DNA of 64,000 nt from NCBI GenBank assembly GCA_021014945.1, contig MU266372.1, forward strand, positions 62,001 to 126,000, read 5' to 3'. A program made the translations under genes and the position numbers. Source of the DNA: Leucogyrophana mollusca. Taxonomy: Eukaryota; Basidiomycota; Agaricomycetes; Boletales. Shown in pieces: positions 36,258-49,278 of this stretch (within the stretch, counting starts at the first letter, position 1; every line of letters begins with the position of its first letter). The notes under the pieces are model-generated. The model saw only the letters and a program-made list of their open reading frames with translations. It was not told the origin of the DNA and made no database searches.

Positions 36258-36964
36258 TCATGACTCTAGGTCTTCGGGACAATGGGCGGCTTCCCGATGG
36301 GCCTATTCAAGTTATTGATACCATGATTCGAGATAATTCGACTCTCGGCAACCATGTGCAGTATTAGCAATTGTATGTATCATTTTGCAGATCTACTTGG
36401 AACTGTGGCAAGCGGTGAGCCTACGGCTCCACGGGCCCGCGTCATTCAAGTTTCTTCTATCCATTCCGCCCGGCGAGCTATTTATTACAGGGGTGATCTT
36501 TTATCAGTTGTGAGTGCTTTGGTCCCGACGTCCTCTCACTGGCTTTGCAGCTTACTCGCACGCCTTTGGCAGGTGAGAAGGTGCGCCGAGTACCACGTGG
36601 ATGAGATCTACCCACCCGGCATCTCGCGGCACGCTTTCGGCAACGATGTGCGATAGGAAGGCAGACTCTGAGCCTCCAGCCGTGACCTGGGTGAAAGATA
36701 CTAACTGGAGGCCGCTCTTGCCTTGTGTTCTTTCCCCACAACGTCGACATCAGAATTGACGCGGCAGATCCTAGGGAACCCTTATCCCACGGTGGGCCAC
36801 CTGTGCTCTATATCCTTCTTCAGGTCGGCACAGTGTAGCCTGAGAGTTGGTTGAACGGCCGGGATGGCTGTCGGTGGACAAGGTATAAATTTGCCAAGGG
36901 GTATCGATGCAGATGCTTCGATCCTCCAACTTCTGTTTATTCGTGAACTTCCACACTCTTTCTC
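36258..36964. promoter_or_regulatory. Spacer between SCOT copies with TATA-like promoter
   Basis: About 700 bases. A good TATA-like element, AGGTATAAATTTG, sits at about 36880-36892, roughly 80 bases upstream of the copy 2 start, and is the probable core promoter. The rest holds the 3' UTR of copy 1; no coding signal. Confidence 0.5.
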
Positions 36965-39078
36965 ATGTCCTCCACGATGCTCCTACCAAAAACCAGCCCT
37001 CGAGCTGCCCTCCGGTCGAGAACATTCGCACTCCATGTCCGTATAAGACATTACAGCGTCGCTGGGCAGGCTCCAAAGAAACGCAAAGTGTGGGATTCAG
37101 TAGATGAGGCTGTTGCAGATGTTAAGTCGGGGGATATCCTCCTGAGTGGAGGTGCGTAGCTAAGTAGATTTCGATGGATGGATGAGTGACATTCACTGGC
37201 CAACCTAGGCTTTGGATTGTGCGGAACCCCTGGTGAGTCCTACCCTACGCGTTGACGGCACACCTAGCTGAGCTTGTTATAGAAACTCTGATTTCTGCCC
37301 TTGCAAGGAGGACAGGAGTACATGGTCTCACTGCTGTCTCGAATAACGCCGGCTCTGGCGATGGTGGTCTCGGTGAGTTTGTTGCATAATGCGCGACGGC
37401 GTGTTCTCATTGAACGCAGTCAAAATGCTCCGGGCCAGACAGCTCGACAAGCTCGTCATATCATATCTTGGGGGGTAGGTCCGATTTAACTCCCCTGAGA
37501 GTTTAGTACTCACCAGCAAACCCCTATCTCCAGCAACAAGTACCTCGAGCAGATGTACCTTGATGGTGGAATGTCCCTGGAGCTTGTTCCCCAAGGCACC
37601 CTCGTCGAACGTATGCGGGCCCACGCAGCTGGTATACCCGCCTTTTACACTCCAACGGGTGCCTCGACAACTGTCGAAACTGGTGGGATACCGATACGGT
37701 TCAAAGAGGGTGGTTTCAAGGATGGCGTCAAGATTCCGGGGAACAAAAAGGAATTTAGGGAGTTCAATGGCAAGCGATATGTCATGGAACCTGCCATCGC
37801 TGGAGATGTCGCATTCATTCATGCTTGGAAAGCGGATGAAGTGGGCAATCTAGTATTCAGGTAGCTCGTTGTCGTTCTCTTTCGCTGTGCACGTCACCGA
37901 TATGTTCCGCCCCATTTAGGTACACGGCGAATAACTACAACGCAGTGATGGCTAGAAACGCCAAGCTAACGATCGTAGAGGTGGGTACAGGACAGCTACT
38001 AGCTCATCCGTGTCTAAGCATCATCGTAGGCCGAAGAGATCGTCCCAATAGGCTCTCTGTCGCCTAACGCCATCCACGTCCCAGGGATATTCGTCGATCG
38101 CATCGTCCAGGCAACTGAGCCAAAGCCGTTCGAGATTTTGGCGATCGCTCCCGAAGAAGCACAAGAAGGGCAGCCACCACCAGTCATGAAGCCCAGCGAG
38201 GCTATGCGTCGCCGGGTAGCGAAGCGAGCTGCGCAGGAGCTCGAGGACGGTTTCTACGTTAACCTTGGTGTTGGGATACCCACTCTCGTCACGGAGTACT
38301 TGCGTCCTGACGTGAAAATCTGGCTGCAAAGCGAGAACGGAATTCTCGGAATGGGACCATTCCCCACAGCAGAACGAGCTGACCCGTGAGCAGGACGCTT
38401 TCTTGCTCTGCCTGAACGTTGATGCTTACTCGATATATAGCGATATCACGAATGCGGGCAAGGAAACTGTTTCGCTATTGCCCGGTGCTGCGGTTTTCGG
38501 TGAAGTTCAACTAAGCCTGACGACCGAATTTTGTTTGACATTCCAATTTCAGACTCGAGCGACTCGTTTGGTATGATTCGTGGTGGTCACATCGACGTAG
38601 CAATCCTCGGCGTACGTATCTCGTTTCCACCCTTGAGCGTGCGAACTGATTGACATTGATGCACCATGACAGGCTATGCAAGTGTCTCAAGCCGGTGATA
38701 TCGCAAACTTCATGATTCCGGGAAAATTAGTGAAAGGTTCGATCATCCCGGCAAATCAGATCAAAAGTGAAACTCACTCTTTGCTTAGGTATCGGTGGTG
38801 CTATGGATCTCGTGTCAAATCCCGACAAGACGAAGGTTATTGTTGCGATGGAGCACTGCGCAAAGGATGGCAGCCCAAAAATACGCAAGGAGTGTTCGCT
38901 GCCGCTGACAGGAGCTCGGACGGTCAGCCAGATTATCACAGACTTAGCTGTCTTCAACGTGGATCGTGTGGCAGGAGAGCTGGAGCTCATCGAGGTTGCC
39001 CCTGGTGTGACTGTAGAGGAAGTCAAGGCAAAGACCGCCTGCGACTTCAAAATATCAGCCTCGTTGGGGCAAATGTAA
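36965..39078 (+). CDS. SCOT: Succinyl-CoA:3-ketoacid CoA-transferase, copy 2
   Basis: A second full-length copy with the same domain order and matching intron positions. The start is ATG at 36965 with an Arg/Ser-rich presequence ([20 protein letters not shown]). Motifs: [60 protein letters not shown], catalytic Glu in [25 protein letters not shown], then [19 protein letters not shown]. It differs from copy 1 mainly in the presequence, the linker between the halves ([18 protein letters not shown]) and the C-terminal tail. Divergence by eye is substantial in silent sites and introns, so the duplication is not recent. It may differ from copy 1 in expression. Confidence 0.94.
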
Positions 39079-39496
39079 GATTTTGTATTATCGAAGGCCG
39101 TTTTCCGTTACGCGTTTATCGCTTGTACCACTTATCTACATATTCCCACCAATGCATTGTGTTACGAGGGTTCGTTTCACGATACCGGCCGCGATGCCGG
39201 CGTCGTGGAGCAGCAGGAAAATTCACTGGGTATCCTGACCAATCGTGAGGTGTTTCCGGTGACGAATGGGCTATTTTGTGGAGATTTTTTGTGATTGGCG
39301 CCGGCGTATCATAGTGGATGAGAGAGAAAGAAGCGGATAGCTGGCATTGAGCTGGCACCTTGTGTAAGGGCGCGAGTGGCGCTGCGCTGGAAATAGCAAT
39401 GAAAATCAAAGTTGCCGCTGTCTCTTTACCCTTACCTTTTAGCCACCGACAACAATACGCAACGGACCTAAGGGTTCGTCTTCAACCGCGCCAACT
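39079..39496. other. Intergenic region, SCOT copy 2 to KNR4
   Basis: About 420 bases; no coding signal. GCGCGAGTGGCGCTGCGC near 39370 is GC-rich. It presumably contains the KNR4 promoter. Confidence 0.4.
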
Positions 39497-41627
39497 ATGA
39501 ACTGGCTTGCCTCTCTTTTTCCAAGCAGTAACAAGCAGTCTTTGAGAAGAGGACAAGCCATGTCGAGCACCCACGAAGCTTTCTCCTTACCAACATCATC
39601 ACCAGGCTTCTCAACACATCCAGATGCTTTCAATCCACAAGCCCTGTCCGCAGCAGATCCCGTGAGCCCGTCGTACACCTACCCTCCGACTTCCCCTGTC
39701 AGCGCATATGGTTATGTGCCAACATCGTGAGGATATTAGCGCTTAGTGTGCCTTGGTAGCTACTGACGTTGCATGCTATATCGGTAGTTCCGGCTCGCGT
39801 TCTCGTCCAGCATCCTTGCTTCCTCTGCATAACGTTCCTTATACAGACGCTCTAACCCCTCCGCCTCCCTATCCGCCCTTGGCGCACACTTGGAATCGTC
39901 TAAAAGCCTGGCTCGCTCGTGAATATCCTGAACTGGGAGATACTCTCAACTACGGTATTCTCCCTCAGGACCTGGCCCAGATTGAAATGCAGTTTGGCTT
40001 TGCTCTGCCAAATGCCATCCGGGAATCATATCTGGCAGTCGACGGCCAGGAAGCAGAGTCGTCTGCAGGTTGCTCAGAGGGTCTTTTCTTTGGGTTATCT
40101 CTACTACCCCTTGAGGACGTACTAGAAGAGTGGCGTTTCTGGAGAGAAGTGGACGAAGATCCGACCACCGGTGGCAATCAACGTCTTCGCGAGCTCATGC
40201 AATCGATACCGGACGGCTGGGTGCGCAGGGAGTACTCGCAACGCGGGTGGGTGCCTCTCGTCGTGGATAAGGCCGGAAATTACATTGGCGTGGACCTCAA
40301 CCCTGGAGAAGGTGGTCATGTTGGACAGGTTATTGTTTTCGGGCGCGACTTTGATACGAAAGTGGTGCTGTGGCGTGGAGATGGTCCGGGCGGGTGGGCG
40401 AAGTGGTTGGCTAGCTTTGTGGATGAGCTGGAGAGTGGAGAGGGTTTCGAACTTGGTGTGGCTAACAGCGAAAGTGAAGGGAGCGAGGATGATCTTGGCT
40501 ACGAAGCCTACTTCTATGATGGGAACGGGCGAGGCCAAGGCGACGGTGGGGGTGAAGCTGGTGCGGGCGGGCTACGCTTTACTGGAGAATACCGAGGGTG
40601 GAGTCCGCTAGAAGCTTGGGCCGACCGGAGTGTTAAAAAATGGTACGAAGTCGGGTTGATTCAATCAGTTCCTTCACCACAGGAGAAGGGCAAGGTAAAA
40701 ATTACATTCCCCAGCCCTCCAGCTTTATTGAGTAATAACTGCTTGCAGGCTCCCGTAAAGCATGGTCTTGGTGTTCTCAATCTCTCGGATTCTGCTGCTG
40801 AGGTGCCCATCCCGGTCTTCGCGGAGTCTCCAATTGAAGCACCTGCACCCGCGCCAGCTCTTTCTAATGTCACAAACGTAGCCCCGTACCCCCCAGTTCC
40901 CGCCATCTCTGTCACAAAGCCGCCCGCACCGCTACCTATTGCGATTGGTCTCCCTACCGTCAACGACGTTGTTGCTCTTCCATCTCCACCGGATTCGACC
41001 CGAACCTCCAGCGACGACGACTTGGAAGCGGGACGCAGTCTTGGCATGCGGGAAATGGCCGTTGAAACCTTGGTCGGCGGGAAGCGACCGTCAACCTCGC
41101 TTGCCAGCCATGTCGACCTCCCTCTCTCCTCTGATATCACTCCACCTGAAGCTGCCCGAGTGCCGCAGCCTGCCCCATTGGCTGATGTCGCTGATCTGCT
41201 CGCAGATCCCGCTCCCGCTTTGGTCGCAGTACCCATCGACCCTTTGTCCCCGACCAAATCGGAAGCAGAGCTGGCCCTCCCACCAGAAGCTGCAGAAGCA
41301 GATCTCATCCCACCCCCACAGCCATCTGAACAGGTCAATGACAGCGAGAACATTACCGCTGACACCACTATCCGTCTGGTCGGTGGCGGGGGTTCATCTG
41401 GTTTAGTTGATGGGGACATCCTTCCCCAGGAGGACGCACCTGAACCTGCCATAGAGCTGGCGGAGGTCACGTCTATTACGTCCGCAGGCTCCACCGATTC
41501 CTCACCCACGAAGAAGGATAAAAAGCACGAGAAGAGCAAGTCGAGTCTTTCGTCCGGACTGAAGAAGTTTAGCAACATTGGGAAACGGAAAAAGGACTCG
41601 AGCAGTAGTATTAAAGAGACGATATGA
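39497..41627 (+). CDS. KNR4: Knr4/Smi1 cell-wall regulator
   Basis: Two exons are certain (39497-39726, 39788-41627), giving 689 residues. Start MNWLASLFPSS. The SMI1/KNR4 domain spans about residues 110-300: HTWNRLKAWLAREYPELGDT, QIEMQFGFALPNAIRESYLA, then GLFFGLSLLPLEDVLEEW, WVPLVVDKAGNYIGVDLNP, VIVFGRDFDTKVVLW. The rest is acidic then Pro/Ala-rich, with a Lys/Ser-rich end (KKDKKHEKSKSS), expected to be disordered. Knr4 links cell-wall synthesis and the Slt2 MAP-kinase pathway. Positions 40695-40748 look like a 54-nt intron that keeps frame and has no stop, so the protein may be 18 residues shorter. Confidence 0.92.
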
Positions 41628-42086
41628 CGGCGCACCCACAGACACGCATTCTTGACTTCATTGGACATACTTTGCCTCATCAGCCATGCTAGGATCATGG
41701 TTGTTGTTAATTACGCTCATGTTTCATTTGCCTTATCTCCCCTCTTCACACAGATTACAACGCATTCATTCTTTTGTCTTTTTTCGTTATACCCACCCGT
41801 AACTACGACCTAGTATCCATGCTTTGCCAACTCATCTAATGTATGCCTTGCAGAGGTCGTGTAATGCAATGCTGGACTCACCCGGATTAACTCACTGCCT
41901 GCACTCAAGCTACAATTTGGCTACATTATTGAGGCAGAAAATCTTGTCAATTTCCAGGGATTTTTTTCTGGTAACCAAGTGTCACGTGATGTTTTCAGAC
42001 AAACGAACAAACATCGTGGTTTTGAATTTTGTGGCTTTGTTGGACGCGTTATCCTCTGATCCCTGTGCTGATTGCACTCGACAGCC
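41628..42086. other. Intergenic region, KNR4 to MSC7-like gene
   Basis: About 460 bases; AT-rich, without coding signal. CACGTGA at 41983-41989 is an E-box-like word in the probable MSC7-like promoter. Confidence 0.4.
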
Positions 42087-44569
42087 ATGCGGAATTTCTT
42101 CTCGGTGCTCTTTCACCCTCTCAGGACCTTGAACTTATGGCTCGAAAACGACCCAAATGCCAGTGTTTTGGATGTAGTCTTTCTTTTGACGGTCTTCTCT
42201 GCCTTTGGAATCTGGCTGGTCTACGACAGATACCAAAAGGCGCGTAACAACGCGATACCATTTCGCCATCATGCACCAGACGTACGTGTACACGCTCTGT
42301 ACTGTTCCTGCCGTCGTGCCAGCACCTTAACCACCTTCCACGACAGCCTGCAGACCCCAAATGGGAGTCAATTGTACTTCACCACGCCAATCTCAAATCT
42401 CATCTCACGAATCCCGAGCTCATGCCTTTCCACATTGAGGGCAGAGAATATATCACAAGCTACGACCCAGCAAACTCGTTACACATAAAAACCGCCATTG
42501 CCGACACCAAACCCGAGATCGAAGCGAGGATAGCTAGAGCACGTACTGCCCAACGGACGTGGTGCACCACTACGTTTTCAGAACGGCGGAGGGTAATGCG
42601 AAGTCTTTTGAAATGGCTCGTAGATAACCAAGATGTCTGCGCTCGGGTCGCGTGCCGTGACACTGGAAAGACTTGTGAGTGTAGGACCTTCAAAGGGTTG
42701 GAGCCATCCCCTAAATGACGCCTGAATAGTGATCGATGCGGCTCTTGGGGAAATTCTGACGACGTGCTCGAAGCTGGAGTGGCTAATTAACCACGGAGAA
42801 AGCGCGTTACAAACGGAAACCAGATACTCAAATTTAATGATGAGCTACAAGAAATCTCAGGTTATTTACGAACCCAAGGGCGTGGTTGCCGCCATCGTCT
42901 CCTGGAATTATCGTGCGCAACCACCTGAGCCGCTTCTTTCTCACCATGATCTGATATTCGTCTTGCAGCACTACATAATGCCTGGTCGCCGATTATCGCC
43001 TCGATATTCGCCGGAAACGCCATCGTCTTGAAATGTTCAGAACATGTAATTTGGTCCTCGGACTGGTTTGTGGGGGCCATCCACCAATGCCTTCAAGCTT
43101 GTGGACACGACCCCGACATTGTACAAGTTGGTGCACGCTAACTAACAATAGAACGTCAACTAACATGTCGTACAGATGATCTGTTGTTGGCCTGACCAAG
43201 CAGAAGCACTGACGAAGTCTCCACTGATCAAGCACATCACGTTCATCGGATCTGAGGAAGTAGGACGAAAGGTACGAAAGGCAAGGTCGGTTTTGCGTGG
43301 CTAATCCAACGCAATGCATAGGTAGCCATTGCAGCCACTGAACACCTTACCCCTGTCACCCTGGAGCTGGGTGGCAAGGATCCCGCAATCATTCTACCTG
43401 ATACCGATCTGCACAAATGGGCAAGTGTCTGGATGCGCGGAATCTTGTAGGTGTACATATTTTTCTTATAATGCTGATGTTGATTTTCCATCAGCCAAAA
43501 TGCTGGTCAAAATTGCATTGGCATTGAACGGCTTATCGTGCACTCGGAACAATATGACGAACTCTACGATATTCTGGTCGACCGAGTCTCCAAGCTTCGT
43601 TTTGGATCTGTCTTGGCCCCCTCGCGGGAGGGGTACATCAACACAGTGGACTGCGGCTCGATGATCTCAAACGACCGTTTCGAGGTACTCAAGGACCTCA
43701 TTTTTGCTGCACAGAATGAGGGAGCGCGGATGGAAGTCGGAGGCGCTGCCATCCAACACCCTTACCATGCAGGAGATGCATACTTTGCTGGAACGGTCGT
43801 TGGTGATGTCAATCCGAAGTGGGAGATTGCGCAGAAAGAATGTGAGTCTCCGTCCTTTCATTGTCTAGTTTGAGATATCAATGCTCCAAAGTGTTTGCAC
43901 CTATTGCTCTTCTGATACGGTACGACGAAATCGACGAGGCAATTCAGATCGCCAACGGCACTCGATATGGTCTGGGTGCCAGCGTATTTGGACCCCACCA
44001 GGATCTTTGCCTCGAAGTAGCGAGGGAGCTGGAGTGCGGCATGGTATCCATAAATGACTTTGGCGTGTTCTATGTAAGCATTTTTTGGGTGTCTTGTCAA
44101 AATCATCACTGACTATTTGATAGCTGAAGTAAGTTTCATGTAATAACTTCGGAGATGTAATTAACAAAGTTACGCTACACAGTCAAGACCTGCCTTTTGG
44201 AGGAACGAAGGCAAGTGGTTATGGGCGATTTGGTAGGTTTCTTCGGCTTGTGTCTTGTCACGCAGCTGACAGCTATCGTTCTGTTCAGGTGGACCAGAAG
44301 GCTTGCGCGCTCTCACAAACCCTAAAGCCATTGTTGAGGACCGCTGGCCTTCGTTTATCCAAACTGGCATCCCCAAGGTCTTAGATTACCCCATTCGCTC
44401 TCTTGTGCGAAGTTGGTATGTGAATTGCCGCCCATCCTCCATAATACTGATCCTGACATGGTTTGGTTGCAGGGACTTCGTCAGCGGCCTCGTCATTCTC
44501 ATGTACGCAGATGGCTACCGAAACCGCTTCCACGGGCTCCTCCAGCTTGCCAAAGCTGCTCGAAGATAA
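42087..44569 (+). CDS. MSC7: Membrane-anchored aldehyde dehydrogenase, Msc7 type
   Basis: An ALDH superfamily member with an N-terminal membrane anchor ([18 protein letters not shown], about residues 21-38). Start [18 protein letters not shown] at 42087. The NAD-binding and catalytic parts are in order: [59 protein letters not shown] (general-base Glu) and [14 protein letters not shown] ([13 protein letters not shown], catalytic Cys), then [13 protein letters not shown] and [18 protein letters not shown]. About nine introns. A C-terminal hydrophobic stretch ([16 protein letters not shown]) is typical of this subfamily. Yeast Msc7 is poorly characterised and ER-associated; the substrate here cannot be deduced. 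Confidence 0.92.
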
Positions 44570-45058
44570 ATGCCTCCTCTGCCGATTCTCGTTCTAGGAT
44601 ACATACTACTGATAATTTCTGGACTGGGAGAGGGTTCATTGCTAATGAAAGAATCGATGGGCCGGGAATGCCCACGCGAGAACACTATACCATCTCATCC
44701 GTATTTGCTTTGCTGGCTATGTAGTAGATACGCTTTCTTGCAACTTGTTTCACGCAGCGGCGTGGCTTGTGTATCACGACAGCCACCCGCCACATCGATG
44801 TCGGCATGCGGACGGCGGATGGCCGTGGGACTGCCATTTTAGGCAGCGAACTCCGCTACTCTGAACCACCACCATCTGAAGTCCAGCTACTTCCATAGTG
44901 AACTCGTGGCTGCCGAAGGACTACGAGGTTGAAACGATTCCGCTCACGCATCACTTTGAGGTTAACGTTCAGCGAGACACTGAAGCTCAGGGTAGCAGTT
45001 TACGTACCCGAGGTTGAGCCTGGAAAACAAACGCGGCGACGAGGGGCCTCTTGGTTAT
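44570..45058. other. Intergenic region, MSC7-like gene to EAF1/VID21
   Basis: About 490 bases; no convincing coding region. It includes the 3' UTR of the dehydrogenase gene and the promoter of the NuA4 gene. Confidence 0.4.
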
Positions 45059-48000
45059 GCAAACATCGCAATCGCGAGAGTCTTTGGTAGAGGAACGAGT
45101 GGCACAACTTGAGTGAGCAGCGAGGCTTATGTGTCTTCATGCTCATGCCTGAATTCAATTTCCCTTCGCAGAGAAATATCCCGACGCAGAAATGAGCTCC
45201 TTCGACAAATGTACCATATGATGCGAAGAAGACACAATGCAGAGAGCGTCCTTGCTTTCAATGAGGACGACGATGAGGATCTTCATATGTTCTTAGACCA
45301 GTATAATATAGAGAAAAAGTATGTGCCGTTCCCTTTGCGCCTCTTCTCAGATTTGACATCTGGCCTTAGCCCAGAGTCTGGGCTGGTATCAAATATTCCA
45401 CAGAGTGAGCTTTTTGCACTCTCGCCGCCACAACAACAGGAGGAAAGGGCCCAGAGCAAGCCAGGGTCCACAGCGAGCGAACATGGCATTATAGACGTTG
45501 ACTCTCCCATGTCAGAACCCCCCGTCTCCCCACACACAGGACCATCTACTCCCCACAAGGAACCGGAGTCCGACGATCCCCTGGAAGTATCAGTGCCAGA
45601 AGGATCGCCGCCACAAGTGTTACCACAACAAGAAGATCCAGTTGATCAAGGAGACGCGGACGAGCTTAACCTTGTTGGATACTCTCAGTCCCAAACGGCT
45701 TCCAGATCCCCGACTGGTCGGCGAAGTCGTTCCGCAACCCAGCAGAGCTCGAGGTCACGCACCTTTAATTCAGAATCTCCCAAGCACATCGAGGAGGAAA
45801 CTGCGGAAGACCCTCCCGCCACACAAGATGCCCGTGAGGCCATACCGATGAAGGTAGATAGAGAGGTTACCCCGGAGCTTCTGCTCCCAGGATCTTCACC
45901 CCTTGTTACGCGGAGGACCATTTCTCGAACTGGGACTGTCTCCAACGCCGTCGATGTTGTGCAACTACAGTCATCGCTCTTCATACCCGCCCCATCATCT
46001 CCAGGTTTAGGCCTTCCGGGTTTCAGTTTCGATGAAGTTGAACCGGGAAACACTGAAGTTCCGCCACCCCCCTCCCCGACAGAACTTCGTCATCACTTCG
46101 ATCCGCAGTACACCCTTCCTCCCATCAAGTCCTTGCCCGCGGATTATATCCGTAAAGGAAAATCAGCCAAGCAGCGCAAACGAGATAAGGAGCGGGAGAA
46201 GGATAAAAGTGACCCTAAGAATAAAGAGGAATGGGCACTAATGGGGCTGAATAAATGGGGCGCAGCAATTCGCGCGAATCCGATCTGGAAGAAGGTCTCG
46301 CGAGCCTCAAAGTGCTTGAGCACTAGAGAGTGGAGTGTGCGTACACCGTTTGGTCCGTGAGGCGGATTCAACTCATAACCTGACAGGTGGCTATCACGGA
46401 GTTGAGGCTTGCTCGAACGCTCGAGCGCATCGAGAGCCTGGAGAACGTAGCGAAGTGGAGCTACAGACAGCCCAAGAAGCACAGTCGTCTTGGTGGTCAG
46501 ACCAAGACCCACTGGGACTACCTCATGGATGAAATGGTAATTCTTGCAAGAGCCGAGGTCATTTTCTGTGGTGCTCATGGTTTACTGCGTAGAAATGGAT
46601 GCGTGTCGATTTTCGTGAAGAACGCCGATGGAAGTATGTTCTTGCGTTCAATCTGTCAACCGCCGTGCTTGAATGGCATGCTGCTGGCAGCCATGAAGAG
46701 AGATTAAAGTTGGGTATTTGCGTGCTTTGGAAGCGTCCGCAAGTCTCGGACGAGGACAAATCTGGCCCCCCGCAGGACATGGTAGTCGATCAGCCTATTG
46801 ATCTCGCAGACGCTGGCTACACTCCAATGGCGGACGATTCCGATAATGACGACGACGATGCAGATGGGGAACAACGAGACATTATGGACCCATTGGAAAC
46901 AGGAAATGCTCTCGAAGAGGCTCTTGAAGGTGCTACCTCTGCAGAGAATAGTCAACGTCAGAGTTCAGGACCAGAGCAGATTCAGCCAAAAGTTGAAGAT
47001 ATGGATGATTCATCAGCCCTCCAAGGGAGCGCAATGGACATTGATAGTCAAGTGGAGGTCGGTGAAAGCAGTGAAACAAAGAAGGAGGAGCCCAGTGAGG
47101 GTGATACCACCGGTTTGAAGCCGACTTCGACGGATCCGCTACTCGTCTCTCTTCACAGCACGCAAACAGACCATAGCACCCAAGCAGACTCCGCACCCGC
47201 ATCAGCCACCCCGAAGTCTGCACCCAAGTCAGCCCTATACGCTCCATTGCGAGAACGTATAGCCTATTCTGATGAACGTAAACTCTTTCTCGACGACGAT
47301 GATCTTGACTTGGTGCATGCGCTTGCGGAATTGACCACCGACGACAAGGCCCCGGAGCCTTCGCAGCCACCTCCCGATCTGTCAGATATCTTCCCTGACC
47401 TGCAGCCTTACGGTCTGCCCGAGGTCTCTTCTGGTAGTATAAGCTCGTTGACCGAAAACAAGAAGAAATCGGACAAAAAATCAGATCGTGACGACACTAA
47501 GAGGGTGGAGGATATGGTTTATGGAAAAGTGGTCCCGTTCGGACGATTCATGCATTGCAAACCCACACTCCTTGGCCCTTTGCAACCTGTCAAACGCTGG
47601 AAGGGCGGGAAATGGATCAGCGCTGAAGAGCCTGCCGTCAATCCCGCCGAGTACGAGGGGCAATTAGGGAAAAGCCCTGATGAGTTGGCTTGTGGTGAGT
47701 ACATCGTTTCGTGCGAGCTTCGTCGCGCAGTCACCGAACCATTTTTGCAGAGCTTTTCGACGGCAACAAGTCTATGAATCCATTGACGATCAACCCGTCC
47801 ATACTCCAGCCGAAGGATGCTAAAAAGCGGGCCGAGCACATATGGAGCCCAAACGAAGACACTCTTCTCAAAACTATGGTCGAAAGGTACCCAAACAACT
47901 GGACACTGGTCGCCGACTCATTCAATTCGTCTCGCGTCACTATATCAATAGACAAGAGAACTCCTTGGGAATGTTTCGAGCGCTGGAACTCGCGATGGGG

Positions 48001-49278
48001 AGGTATAAATCGGGCTGGGCCGTCTTCTATTCCCCCAGACATCAGTTCGCCTGCAACATATGATGGAACACCTCCACCAACCGCTCCGTCTTCACAGGCG
48101 CAAATGACTACAAGAGGCGTCAAACGCCTTGCTAGTATCAGTGTCGCGCAGGGTCAAGGGACTGGTGGGGGCAGTGGTCAGAGTTCAGATACGAAGAAGC
48201 GACGCCGGCACGCGCTGATGTTTGAAACGATCAAAAAAGTTGCGAAGAAGCGCGACGCGACACAGAAGGCTGCTTGTAAGTGATTTACTATCATACTCAT
48301 ACCCAATACCCCATAACTCATACTGCCAACGTTCAGTAACCCAAAGGAAACCTTCCGCAATTCACGACACTCACGGTCAATATAACAAGATGCCAAAGCT
48401 CACGCCGGCCGAGCTAAGTCGTATGAAGGCCGAAAAAGAGACTCGAGATCAGCAAGAACTCATTTTGGCGAGGCGGCGGCACGAGGATATGGCTCGACAG
48501 CAGATGATGCGCGATTCTCGAATGCAAGGAGCTCAACCAGTAAGTGAAGATGCTAGTGGAGGCTTTGTAAAACCTGACATTTTGCTTGAGCAACCGCAGC
48601 CAGCGGCCGCCGGTCAACCACAGCCGACAAATGGGACTCCAAGACCAGCAGTCCAAGCTCCACAAGGAGTACCACAGATAAGGACCCAGCCGGTTCAACA
48701 AGTTAATATATCCCAGCAACAACGCATACCCACACCTATGGCTTCGGGCGCTGCGCGCATGTCACCTCAGCAGATGCTACAGGCCCAAGTTGCGCAAGCT
48801 CGCATGATGGCTGCTCAAGCCCAGGCCCAGGCCCAAGCGCAGATACAGGGAGCAAGCTCGACTCCTAACGCCAATGGGGTACCTTCTGGGAGTCATCTCT
48901 CCCCTCCGTACCAATCACGCGCTGCCACTTCCTCGCCGTCAATCCCACAGCAGGCTTCTCCTCCCCGCAACCCCATGGTACCTCTGGACGCTGCAAGTTC
49001 CCCGCGACCGCCCTCAGCCCAAGCACAGGTGGGATCACAGGCACCACAGGTCACCGGGAACCCAATCCCGCGCCAAACAAGTAGCATCCCCGCGCATTAC
49101 TTTGCCGTTGTCCCTCCGGTTCTCACCCAAGAACAAAGGGAGCAAGCCCTACGTTACAATCTCATGCATGTGAGTGTTGTGTTTCAGTGAACGAGCCGAT
49201 TCTTATTTGTTACCGCGTCAGCGACCCACTATGCCTCAAGTGCCGCAAAATAATCCGCCATATCCACCGCAGAGCTGA
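45059..49278 (+). CDS. EAF1: Eaf1/Vid21, platform subunit of the NuA4 acetyltransferase
   Basis: Start is ATG at 45059 (MQTSQSRESLVEERVAQLE); exon 1 ends at 45114 and a 57-nt intron follows. After an N-terminal coiled region (RRRNELLRQMYHMMRRRHN) and a long Ser/Pro-rich stretch comes the HSA domain (KTHWDYLMDEMKWMRVDFRE, RRWKYVLAFNLSTAVLEWH), which in this family binds actin-related proteins. A SANT/Myb domain follows (HIWSPNEDTLLKTMVERYP, NWTLVADSFNSS, WECFERWNSRWG). The C-terminal third is Gln/Pro/Ala-rich (RMMAAQAQAQAQAQIQGA). The last exon encodes RPTMPQVPQNNPPYPPQS and ends at 49278. Eaf1 holds NuA4 together; it acts in the nucleus. The exact intron near 45318 is uncertain, though the frame is open there. 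Confidence 0.9.

Noticed and set aside
48780..48860. Gln/Ala-rich repeat in EAF1 as an expanded microsatellite
   Set aside because: The codons are mixed and the Gln/Ala tract is a usual property of the C-terminus of this family.
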